23,709 nt of DNA, from the IMG/VR virus record IMGVR_UViG_3300017719_000202, positions 1 to 23,709 of that record. One strand, 5' to 3'. The notes under the pieces are model-generated. The model was given only the letters and a program-made list of their open reading frames with translations. It was not told where the DNA came from and did not search any database. The DNA comes from a virus. A program made the translations under genes and the position numbers. Below are positions 1 to 7,564 of the stretch, in pieces; position 1 is the stretch's first letter; each line of letters starts with the position of its first letter.

Positions 1-3000
1 CCGCCTGATGTGGATATAGTGGCCATATCTGGTTGTTGATACAAGAAATAGTATCCACTACTGGAAGAATTTTGTCTAACATAAAAAGTGTTATCTGCTT
101 TTATACTGCCATTTGCAAATGGGTTATTTGCGTCAGTATCTGCAATTACAACTGGTGTTCCGTCAACTAAATTAGGTTCATGATTGCCTGCACTTACAAT
201 TATTGTGTCATAGTTACCAGTAATTGAATTACCATATATAGCAGTATTCATTGTGTAACTACCAGCATTTAACATTTCAGTTTCTAATGTTGCTGTTGCT
301 GTTACATTAGCACCTGAGATATCGCTAGTTGTAGTAATAAGTTTATTACTAGTTACATTGGCAGTCATAGCCAAGCCATTACTTTGTATAAATGCTTGTG
401 CTTGGGCGTTAGATATACCAGATCCACCACCTGGTAAATTTGTTAGTTGTGAGCCATCACCTAAAATGTAATTACCTGTAATATTACCAGTTGCATTAAT
501 GGCTGAAACAGTATTAATTGTTCCGTCCATAGTAATGTTAGCATTACCATTACCGTTACCGAATGTTCTGGTGCCTGTATCATTAAAGATAATGTTTCTG
601 TCTGCATCGAATCTTACTATACTCTGATTAAAGCCGTGGTTTACATCTCCACCTTGTTCAGTATATATTTCGTATGCTAGTGGAACAACATTAGTGCTTA
701 CACTCCCAACATCTGAGTCCTGATACACCATTGTGCCCATTGTTTCTAAATAATCTGTGCCGTCATGCCCAAAGAACTTCTCACGTCTTACATAGTCACG
801 TGTTCCTAATGCTCCTGGTGATGCAATACTACCTGTTGCTTTACGGTATATATTTTGTGGACCACCATCTCCTGATCTTGCACTAGTTACATCTAAAATG
901 CTTATACCACTACTAGCAGTATCAGATACAAATTTTAAACCAGTTAGTATTGTATCAGGGTATGTAAAGTTCATACTCTTAGTGCTGTCTATATTAGCAG
1001 TCATGCTTAAACCGTTAGATTGTATAAAGGCTTGTGCATCTGCATTAGATATGCCACCGCCACCACCACCACTTGCATCTGCTGGTGTAAATGTAAATAC
1101 ACCTGTGCCATTATTGTAACTTAGTGAACCGTTGCCACTAGGTGTTGCTGTTGATACACTTAAATCTGTTAAAGCAATGCCTGGAACTGCTGGTGTAAAT
1201 GTAAACACACCGGTTCCATTATCATATGCTAATGCTCCCCCACCACTTGCACTAGCATTAGTTGTGCTAATTGCGGCTCTGCTTCTGGTATTTGTAAAGT
1301 ATTGATTTGTGCCTTCACTTACAATACTAGTTGTAAGTCCTGTTATTCCTGCGCCACCACCTACAAATGTGCCTAATATATTACCGCCTGTAATATTACC
1401 AGTTGCATTTATGTTACTAACAGTATTAATTGTGCCATCTTGTGTGATGTTTGCATTACCCTGTCCATTACCAAATGTTCTGGTGCCAGTATCATTAAAT
1501 ATAATATTTCTGTTTGAATCGTATCTTACAATACTTTGTATAAAGCCATCGTTATGGTCACCTGCCTGATCTGTATAAATTTCATATGCTAGTGGCACAA
1601 CATCTGTGCTTACGCCTCCAACATCTGAATCCTGATACACATGTGAACCGAATGTGTTAATATAATCTGTGCCATCGTGTCCATAATACTGGGTTCTTAA
1701 TACATAATCTCTTGTGCCTATAGCACCTGGTGATGCGATAGTTCCTGTTGATTTTTTATAGTGATTCTGAGGACCACCGTCACCTGATCTGGCACTTGTA
1801 ACATCTAATACAGTAGTTCCTGAACCTGGACTATCTGCTTTTACTACTATGCCTGATAATACAGTATCTGGGTATGTTAAATTAATGGATTTAGTGCTAT
1901 CAACATTAGCAGTCATACTCAATCCACTGCTTTGTATAAATGCCTGTGCCTGTGCGTTTGTTAAACTACTTGTTCCAAATGAACTTAAATCAGGTGGTGT
2001 ATATGTAAATACACCTGTGCCATTATCGTATGCTAATGTTCCTGCACCACTGGCACTGGCCTGTGTTACACTTACAGCACCTCTGCTTCTGGTATTTGTA
2101 AAGTATTGATTTGTTCCTTCTGCTAAATCTGTTGTGCTTTCTGGTAAAACAAATTCTGTGCTACCATTATTACTAAACTTCCACTTGTCTGTGCCTTCGT
2201 CCCACTTAAGGTATGTGTTTGCACTACTGCCTCTGTCTATAATAATTTGACTGTTGGCACTAGGTGCACCTGTTGTGCCATAACCTAATGTTATGTTTCT
2301 GTCTTCTACAAACAAGTCAACTACTGTTTCTGAGTTTATGTTACCTGTTACATTTAAGTTACCACCAATACTTGCATTACCAGTAACTGTTATACCAGTA
2401 GCACCTGTAAATGTTCCGTGAACAGCACTAGTATTAGCAGTTGTTGTAACATTACTATTACTGCTAATAGCACTTGTCATAGTTAAGCCATTGCTTTGTA
2501 TAAAGGCTTGGGCTTGAGCGTTAGATATGCCACTAGGTAAATTACTTAACTGACTACCGTCACCTAAAATAAAATTACCGCTTATATTACCACTAGCATG
2601 TATGTTTGCAGTAGTTGTAACATCCACTTGATTAGCAGGTCTAATATCTAAAAATACTCTACCATTACTGTTGCCGCCAGATGCAGGCTCAACAACAAAT
2701 CCTACTTGCTGTATTACTACATTACTTGCAAAAGTAGGAGCAACATTACTAAATTCTCCTGCAGTTGTTGACATATATAGTGTATCGCCCACTCTAAAGT
2801 CTTCTGATATATCTAGACCGGTTACTGTTCCACTAGTAATAATTTGTTGAAATTCTAAATAGTTAGTAGTTGTTACTGTAGAAATACCAAATGCTCTGTG
2901 TTGAATATTTCCAGCATCTGCTGGATGAACTTGTGGTGAGCTTGTTACTGAATCCCCACCCCCGAATGCCTGAACAGGTGGTGTGCTAATTGCTACTAAT

Positions 3001-4172
3001 TGTCCTGCTGTTAAACCTCTCTGATAAAAACTACCAGATAAAGCAGATGTTTGAGTTTGCTCAGCCTTGCTGGCAACAATACCAGTTAATAAGGAACCAT
3101 TACCTTCAAAACTTTGAGCACCTATCTTACCTGTTAATGAAATATTACCTGCTGATATATTACCGTTAACGCTTCCTGTAGTTCCAAAAGTGGCATGTCT
3201 GGCAAATACATTGCCTGATTGTCTAAATCCTGCACTATCTACTGCACCATCTTTTATAATAATGTTACTTGTAGAAATTATATTTGCACTTGTATTAATT
3301 ATATTACTATAATTGTCAAATAATGATATTACATTAGTATTTCCATACATACCGGTTAATTCACTACCATTACCAATAAAATGGCTAGCAGTAATGTTAC
3401 CAGTTGTTACTATATTAGATGTTTCAGATATGTTGCCATTAAATTCTGATAAACTTGCATAGTAATATGTGCCATCATAAATTAAATTTATAACATTTTC
3501 TGCACTAGGTGATGTATCTAATGTTTTATAATCACTAGTCCAATTCCAATTAGTGATATTGGCATTCATGGTATGACCACCTATGCCGTCTTGTTTTAAA
3601 AATAGAGTTGCAGACCCGCCTGATGATATATTACTTAAAGTAATGTTTGTAACATCATTAACTAAAGTGCATGTATGTATTGTGCCTTGTGCAATATCAA
3701 AGTTTATTGCTCCTGATACATTTCCGCCGTCTATAATAGTTTCTTGCCATTTGACTAATGTTAAATCGTCTAATGTTTGTTCTAATCCTATAACACCTGT
3801 GCTGGCATTGTATGTGATAGGTGATGTGTTAGAAAGTGCAGTTCTAACATTTGCTGGATTGTTTGAAATTAAATTTGTAATTTCAGCATTATTAATGCCT
3901 ACAAAAGTAAAAATACCTGTTGCATTACTGTAAGTTAAACTTCCTAAGTCATAGCCTGTATCTACTACACTTAAACTATTCCTTATCTGGACATTACTTA
4001 ATATACCCTGTTCACTAACTACTATGTTACCCAGAGTAGTATTTGTTACTGATACATTACTAACAGGCTGAGTTACTGTAATTAAATTGTTACTTTCGTT
4101 AACAGATACTGATAAATTTGTTTGTGCTACACTAACATTTAAGTCTGTAGTTGAAACTGTCACATTTGACAT
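1..4172 (-). CDS. Giant modular tail fibre protein, C-terminus beyond window
   Basis: An open minus-strand frame runs from an ATG at 4172 to the left edge without a stop, so at least 1390 codons are present and the C-terminus is missing. I read the frame codon by codon through most of its length. A strong Shine-Dalgarno AAGGAGG lies just upstream. The N-terminus (MSNVTVSTTDLNVSV) is followed by Thr/Asn/Ser/Gly-rich beta-type repeats, with almost no Cys and very few charged residues. Recurring motifs are SNAQAQAFIQSNGL (four copies), YFTNTRSRAAIS (two), and YDNGTGVFTFTP-like segments (about four). Similar motifs are familiar from fibres of marine phages. It is the last gene of the tail cluster in the window, after the glycine-rich fibre and a small baseplate-like protein, so a receptor-binding or side-fibre role is inferred. 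The receptor is unknown. Phage structural protein: very likely; fibre: likely. Confidence 0.85.
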   Translation of the reverse strand, partial: MSNVTVSTTDLNVSVAQTNLSVSVNESNNLITVTQPVSNVSVTNTTLGNIVVSEQGILSNVQIRNSLSVVDTGYDLGSLTYSNATGIFTFVGINNAEITNLISNNPANVRTALSNTSPITYNASTGVIGLEQTLDDLTLVKWQETIIDGGNVSGAINFDIAQGTIHTCTLVNDVTNITLSNISSGGSATLFLKQDGIGGHTMNANITNWNWTSDYKTLDTSPSAENVINLIYDGTYYYASLSEFNGNISETSNIVTTGNITASHFIGNGSELTGMYGNTNVISLFDNYSNIINTSANIISTSNIIIKDGAVDSAGFRQSGNVFARHATFGTTGSVNGNISAGNISLTGKIGAQSFEGNGSLLTGIVASKAEQTQTSALSGSFYQRGLTAGQLVAISTPPVQAFGGGDSVTSSPQVHPADAGNIQHRAFGISTVTTTNYLEFQQIITSGTVTGLDISEDFRVGDTLYMSTTAGEFSNVAPTFASNVVIQQVGFVVEPASGGNSNGRVFLDIRPANQVDVTTTANIHASGNISGNFILGDGSQLSNLPSGISNAQAQAFIQSNGLTMTSAISSNSNVTTTANTSAVHGTFTGATGITVTGNASIGGNLNVTGNINSETVVDLFVEDRNITLGYGTTGAPSANSQIIIDRGSSANTYLKWDEGTDKWKFSNNGSTEFVLPESTTDLAEGTNQYFTNTRSRGAVSVTQASASGAGTLAYDNGTGVFTYTPPDLSSFGTSSLTNAQAQAFIQSSGLSMTANVDSTKSINLTYPDTVLSGIVVKADSPGSGTTVLDVTSARSGDGGPQNHYKKSTGTIASPGAIGTRDYVLRTQYYGHDGTDYINTFGSHVYQDSDVGGVSTDVVPLAYEIYTDQAGDHNDGFIQSIVRYDSNRNIIFNDTGTRTFGNGQGNANITQDGTINTVSNINATGNITGGNILGTFVGGGAGITGLTTSIVSEGTNQYFTNTRSRAAISTTNASASGGGALAYDNGTGVFTFTPAVPGIALTDLSVSTATPSGNGSLSYNNGTGVFTFTPADASGGGGGGISNADAQAFIQSNGLSMTANIDSTKSMNFTYPDTILTGLKFVSDTASSGISILDVTSARSGDGGPQNIYRKATGSIASPGALGTRDYVRREKFFGHDGTDYLETMGTMVYQDSDVGSVSTNVVPLAYEIYTEQGGDVNHGFNQSIVRFDADRNIIFNDTGTRTFGNGNGNANITMDGTINTVSAINATGNITGNYILGDGSQLTNLPGGGSGISNAQAQAFIQSNGLAMTANVTSNKLITTTSDISGANVTATATLETEMLNAGSYTMNTAIYGNSITGNYDTIIVSAGNHEPNLVDGTPVVIADTDANNPFANGSIKADNTFYVRQNSSSSGYYFLYQQPDMATISTSG
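475..1046 (-). repeat. Fibre module, distal copy (912-bp offset duplication)
   Basis: This block matches 1387-1958 at a constant offset of 912 bp (304 codons), in the same reading frame. Shared protein stretches include VYQDSDVG, VVPLAYEIYT, RNIIFNDTGTRTFGNG and INATGNITG. DNA identity is high but interrupted, and many differences fall at third codon positions, so this is a diverged in-frame duplication rather than an assembly artefact. Confidence 0.8.
1387..1958 (-). repeat. Fibre module, proximal copy
   Basis: This is the partner of 475-1046. It encodes the same order of segments, including DGTDYINTFG, VYQDSDVGG, VPLAYEIYTDQ and IIFNDTGTRTFGNGQG. The constant 304-codon register over the whole block, with no indels visible, suggests structural repeat units in the folded fibre. 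Confidence 0.8.
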
Positions 4173-4182
4173 AACTACCTCC

Positions 4183-4692
4183 TTATAGTGCTACAAAGGT
4201 TGATTCGTTTGCTGGATCCCCTGGCACTCTGCCAACTTTTGGATCAAATCTCTCTAAAATTGCATATCTATGTCGTTGTTTTTGTGGTGGAGTATCGTCT
4301 GTTTCCCATTGAAAACTTAATACGGTGCATACTACATTAGCTCTAGCATTTGGCATCACATTACCTGTATACCTTTGTGCAGGTATAGTTAATGCTACTA
4401 AGCCTGATCCGGCACTAGTAGTGTTTATATATGTTGAGGCATTAACATTAGCAGTATTTGAAAAATACCCTGATACATTACTGTCTGAAAAGTTTGGATC
4501 ACCAGTAATATTATTATAACTTACATCTGATAATAAAATTGACTGATAATCAGCACTAAATGTGTAACCTGACACATCTGCGTTGTTAAAATTGTATGTA
4601 TAAGTTTTTTGGTCATCTGGAAAAAATTCCTCGACCTTGACGTTGTCCGCCCCGCCCAAATATTGTGAAAAGCTCAGTAATCGACCTGACAT
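4183..4692 (-). CDS. Small virion protein, possible baseplate/fibre-attachment protein
   Basis: A 169-residue protein starting at ATG 4692, with Shine-Dalgarno TATAGGAG eight bases upstream. Residues ~25-60 (QKTYTYNFNNADVSGYTFSA) resemble the beta-rich N-terminal pattern of phage baseplate/tail-fibre attachment proteins of the BppU type. This is a pattern judgement, not a confirmed family assignment. The middle is Asn/Ser/Thr rich. The C-terminal part (~125-160) is more basic and charged, with QKQRHRYAILERFDP. It lies between two large fibre genes; 10 bases separate its stop from the start of the giant fibre. A structural role at the tail tip or as a fibre adaptor is inferred. Confidence 0.55.
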   Translation of the reverse strand: MSGRLLSFSQYLGGADNVKVEEFFPDDQKTYTYNFNNADVSGYTFSADYQSILLSDVSYNNITGDPNFSDSNVSGYFSNTANVNASTYINTTSAGSGLVALTIPAQRYTGNVMPNARANVVCTVLSFQWETDDTPPQKQRHRYAILERFDPKVGRVPGDPANESTFVAL

Positions 4693-4714
4693 TTGTATAC
4701 TCCTATAGGATAAT

Positions 4715-4736
4715 CAATGTTGATATGCCAACATTG
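4715..4736 (-). other. Perfect 8-bp hairpin in the leader of the 4692 gene
   Basis: CAATGTTG and its exact complement CAACATTG flank a six-base loop. The hairpin lies in the 73-base gap after the glycine-rich fibre gene. There is no U tract on either side, so it is a poor intrinsic terminator. It is 5' of the TATAGGAG ribosome binding site at 4700-4707, which itself lies in a 10-base palindrome TCCTATAGGA (4701-4710). It could be an mRNA processing or stabilising element, or an operator. Confidence 0.5.
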
Positions 4737-4745
4737 TATGTTATG

Positions 4746-4754
4746 TATTTATCC
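4746..4754 (-). promoter_or_regulatory. GGATAAATA element, possible phage promoter
   Basis: The minus strand reads GGATAAATA here, 54 bases before the ATG at 4692. The identical nonamer lies 47 bases before the portal start, and GATAAATA lies 44 bases before the plus-strand operon. It differs by one base from the T4-type late promoter TATAAATA, but no matching sigma factor is visible. The promoter role is an inference from recurrence and spacing. Confidence 0.35.
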
Positions 4755-4765
4755 TTTTTGTTAAT

Positions 4766-7174
4766 TTACAATGAAAGTTTTTTATAACGATACTTCCAAC
4801 GAAAAATAACTGTTCCAGATGCCCCTGCGCCAGGATAATTCATATCTAATTCTGGATTAGGACTGTTTGGATTAAAAGGCGGTTGGTGCCCACCTACTGC
4901 AAATAACCGTCCACCAAATGATGTATTATAATCTGATGTTAAAAGTGCTACATTTGCCAATGCACCTGCTCCACCACCACCACTACCTGTTCCTGGAGCA
5001 CCTGCTGTATTTGTAACAGGACCAGCACTACCAAATGGTGTTATAGGCGGTGAACTTAAAACAGGATAAGTTAAAATATTAACATTACTGCCACCTATAC
5101 CGCCTGTATTACTACTACCACCAGCACCTGCTACAGCACCCCCGCCACCACCTCCAGCGGCGTAAACAATATTTTCTCCAGTAATACTATTTGTTATTCC
5201 GTCTCCACCAGAACCACCTGCAAGTATATTAGCACCCTTAAAACCTGCACCACTTATACTAATACTTGCATTCGAACCAGAACCTCCAGCACCACCACCA
5301 CCACCACCTGCTGTAACTGTAACATCAAAGCCTGATAATGTTGTTTGTTGGTAAAAACCAAATGCACCTGAGTTTCCAGATATATTTCCTCCAGTTCCTA
5401 TTTCATATAGTCGTTCTGAGTTAGTGCCTGACACCTGTGTAGATAATGCGGCGGACCCACCACCAGATCCTCTATAATTACCTGATTGTGCTTGATGAAC
5501 TTGAGTATAATCACCACTGCCACCTTGGTTTTGTCCTAAAATACTAGTTCCACCACCACCTCTTCCGGCTTTATATTTTAAAGAACTATCATAATTTACT
5601 ACTGCATTTGCAGGCGGGCTAAGTAAAACATTACTGCCTGCAAGTTGCTGAGATAATTCATAACCACCAGCAGATTCGTTCCAGGATGAAATGAGTTGTA
5701 AATTTGTTACTGTATGGCCCAAATCTATAGCATTATAATTGCTCCAATCATAATCACTGTTGTTCACTAAATTGTAAATCGCTATAGTGTTTACATTTCC
5801 TAAAATTTGGCCTCCTTCAACTTTTATAATATCTCCTGAGGTTCCTGCGGCTACATTACCAGTAATGCTTACAATAGATACATTAGAATATGCACTACCA
5901 TTAATAAAAAGACCGGTTCCGTATTGATCAACAGTAATTGGCTCTGGCGTAGGTTCTCTAGTCCCATTGGGACTAACTGATGCATATCCTCCTTTGCCTA
6001 TAGATACTGTTGTATTAGAAGATATGTCGAATTCTGTAAAGGAAATATTTGCAGTTTTATATCCACCACCTCCACCGCCACCTCCAGCAGAACCATTATA
6101 ACCAAAATGGTTGACTGGTGGGTTGTTAACATATGCCGCGGCACCTAAGCCACCACCACCACCAGGCCCTACTATGAGTGCCTCTAATTCAGTATTATCA
6201 GGGTCTGCGTTTAAATTGCTAACCGTTAAATTAGCATTAGATCGGACAAATTCTTGAACTCCAACCCATCCTTGCTCTACACTTGTTACTGTTCCTGTTC
6301 CGCTTGAACATGAAACTGTATCTCCTACACTAAATGCTGTATTACCTATATTACCGCCAGGCCAACTATTAAAACCTGCAGTAACTATTGAAACATTGGG
6401 ATCTGTGCCGTCATGTGCTACATTATAGACTATTAATGTGTTTCCATTTGAATTTGTAATAGCATCACCAGGACTTATATTACCTCCAGATAAAATGCTA
6501 TTGGAAATTCTTATACTATTAGTTCTATTAGGAGCAAATGCATTTTCGTTTAAGTTATATTTAATAACTTTATATACAGCACTTAAATTGTCTACGCCAC
6601 CTGTAAATGTATATGTGTTTGCACTACTTCTAATAACTTGTTCTGTATAATTCATTGGTTCTGCAGGGTCTAGATTTGGCACACCATTAGCCTTATATCC
6701 TGATGGATATATATCCCTAGGTGGGTTATTATATCCATCCCTAGCGAAATTATTTTCACTAAATCCATCTGCATAAGCATCGAATGTAACAGGCTGGAAT
6801 GCTGTTACAACATTACTGTTTGCTAAATTTTTGCCGCCTTGGCTTTGAACATTCATAAAGAAGTTTACATTAGCAGTATTATTTGCATCGTAACCTTCAT
6901 CGTATGTGAAACTTAAATTTGCATTGCCTTGACTGTCTAATGTTACTGTTCCTGCAACTAAGGCACTTCCAGATACAAAATTACTGTTTGTAACATTACT
7001 TAAACTGTAATCCAATACAGTATTTGCTGATATATTAGTCCCATCAATATGAAATACAACTGTAGTATTACTGTTGCTTAAACTAGGAGTTACAATAGCC
7101 GTGCCTGCAGGTGCAGGAGTATAAGGAAATTGTTGCCTATAACGTTCTTTAAAGAATCCTAGTCTTTTACTCAC
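4766..7174 (-). CDS. Glycine-rich tail fibre / adhesin-like protein
   Basis: An 802-residue protein starting at GTG 7174, with GGAG seven bases upstream. Residues ~25-115 look like an Ig-like beta-sandwich (IVTPSLSNSNTTVVFHIDG onward). From ~330 there are repeated polyglycine blocks at about residues 338, 367, 538, 625, 675 and 732, separated by beta-rich Asn/Ser/Thr segments. The opening of this region (LIVGPGGGGGLG), GGGGGGGGYKT, and the closing ASGTVIFRWKY match the general pattern of Gly-rich domain phage proteins. Polyglycine runs can pack as polyglycine-II bundles, as in the T-even gp38 adhesin, so a receptor-binding tip is a fair inference. The gene directly follows the fibre assembly chaperone gene. 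Confidence 0.8.
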   Translation of the reverse strand: MSKRLGFFKERYRQQFPYTPAPAGTAIVTPSLSNSNTTVVFHIDGTNISANTVLDYSLSNVTNSNFVSGSALVAGTVTLDSQGNANLSFTYDEGYDANNTANVNFFMNVQSQGGKNLANSNVVTAFQPVTFDAYADGFSENNFARDGYNNPPRDIYPSGYKANGVPNLDPAEPMNYTEQVIRSSANTYTFTGGVDNLSAVYKVIKYNLNENAFAPNRTNSIRISNSILSGGNISPGDAITNSNGNTLIVYNVAHDGTDPNVSIVTAGFNSWPGGNIGNTAFSVGDTVSCSSGTGTVTSVEQGWVGVQEFVRSNANLTVSNLNADPDNTELEALIVGPGGGGGLGAAAYVNNPPVNHFGYNGSAGGGGGGGGYKTANISFTEFDISSNTTVSIGKGGYASVSPNGTREPTPEPITVDQYGTGLFINGSAYSNVSIVSITGNVAAGTSGDIIKVEGGQILGNVNTIAIYNLVNNSDYDWSNYNAIDLGHTVTNLQLISSWNESAGGYELSQQLAGSNVLLSPPANAVVNYDSSLKYKAGRGGGGTSILGQNQGGSGDYTQVHQAQSGNYRGSGGGSAALSTQVSGTNSERLYEIGTGGNISGNSGAFGFYQQTTLSGFDVTVTAGGGGGGAGGSGSNASISISGAGFKGANILAGGSGGDGITNSITGENIVYAAGGGGGGAVAGAGGSSNTGGIGGSNVNILTYPVLSSPPITPFGSAGPVTNTAGAPGTGSGGGGAGALANVALLTSDYNTSFGGRLFAVGGHQPPFNPNSPNPELDMNYPGAGASGTVIFRWKYRYKKLSL

Positions 7175-7177
7175 AGT

Positions 7178-7564
7178 TTACTCCGGTTTAGTGGGCCATG
7201 TTACATCTTGTTTGCTGGATATACTGCTATGACTGTCAGGAACATCTCGCAATGCTTGTCTGTATGTTTGCCATTCTGTTTTTTTACTGTCACTTAATGG
7301 GCTATCTGCACCTACTGTCCAATCACACTCTAATAACATTAAATTACGTCTTTGTCTCATCCAGCCTTGAAAATCATATACTTTAGGCGATTCTACTAAA
7401 GTTAAACTGCTTAAATCTACTTTATATTCTTCCGGATTAATGCAATATTCATTTATAAAACTTTGATCTGTGTTTACTAATTGTCTTTGTGCTACTGCAT
7501 CATCGTTCATTTTACGACATATAACTATTCTGCCTGTTGCTGTTTCATAAAAAGTTCTATACAT
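7178..7564 (-). CDS. Tail fibre assembly chaperone (Phage_tail_APC type)
   Basis: A 128-residue protein. Residues ~70-108 carry the characteristic pattern of this chaperone family: RRNLMLLECDWT, then DSPLS, then W..YRQALRDVP, and the C-terminus ends in WPTKPE, also typical. Family members are thought to help fold or attach tail fibres and are normally encoded next to them. Here the gene sits immediately upstream of the 802-residue glycine-rich fibre and follows the J-like gene with a one-base TAATG overlap. The N-terminal half (MYRTFYETATGRIV) fits a small beta domain. Chaperone identity rests on motif recognition only. Confidence 0.8.
   Translation of the reverse strand: MYRTFYETATGRIVICRKMNDDAVAQRQLVNTDQSFINEYCINPEEYKVDLSSLTLVESPKVYDFQGWMRQRRNLMLLECDWTVGADSPLSDSKKTEWQTYRQALRDVPDSHSSISSKQDVTWPTKPE

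Larger units (their letters stand above)
384..2531 (-). repeat. Four copies of the SNAQAQAFIQSNGL-encoding motif
   Basis: A 36-bp motif occurs at 384-419, 1020-1055, 1932-1967 and 2496-2531, all in the fibre frame. The encoded forms are GISNAQAQAFIQSNGL, GISNADAQAFIQSNGL, LTNAQAQAFIQSSGL and GISNAQAQAFIQSNGL. Each is followed by a M/T/A-rich segment (such as SMTAN) that begins the next beta-rich domain. The copies probably mark domain boundaries or short helical linkers in the trimeric fibre. Confidence 0.75.

Noticed and set aside
384-2531. Regular repeats suggesting a CRISPR array
   Set aside because: Repeats are in frame within a fibre gene, differ at several bases, and are separated by 500-900 bp of coding sequence rather than short spacers.
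898-3933. Plus-strand open frames of 70-116 codons opposite the giant fibre
   Set aside because: They result from the fibre repeats read in reverse; the minus frame is continuous and has coherent repeated protein motifs.
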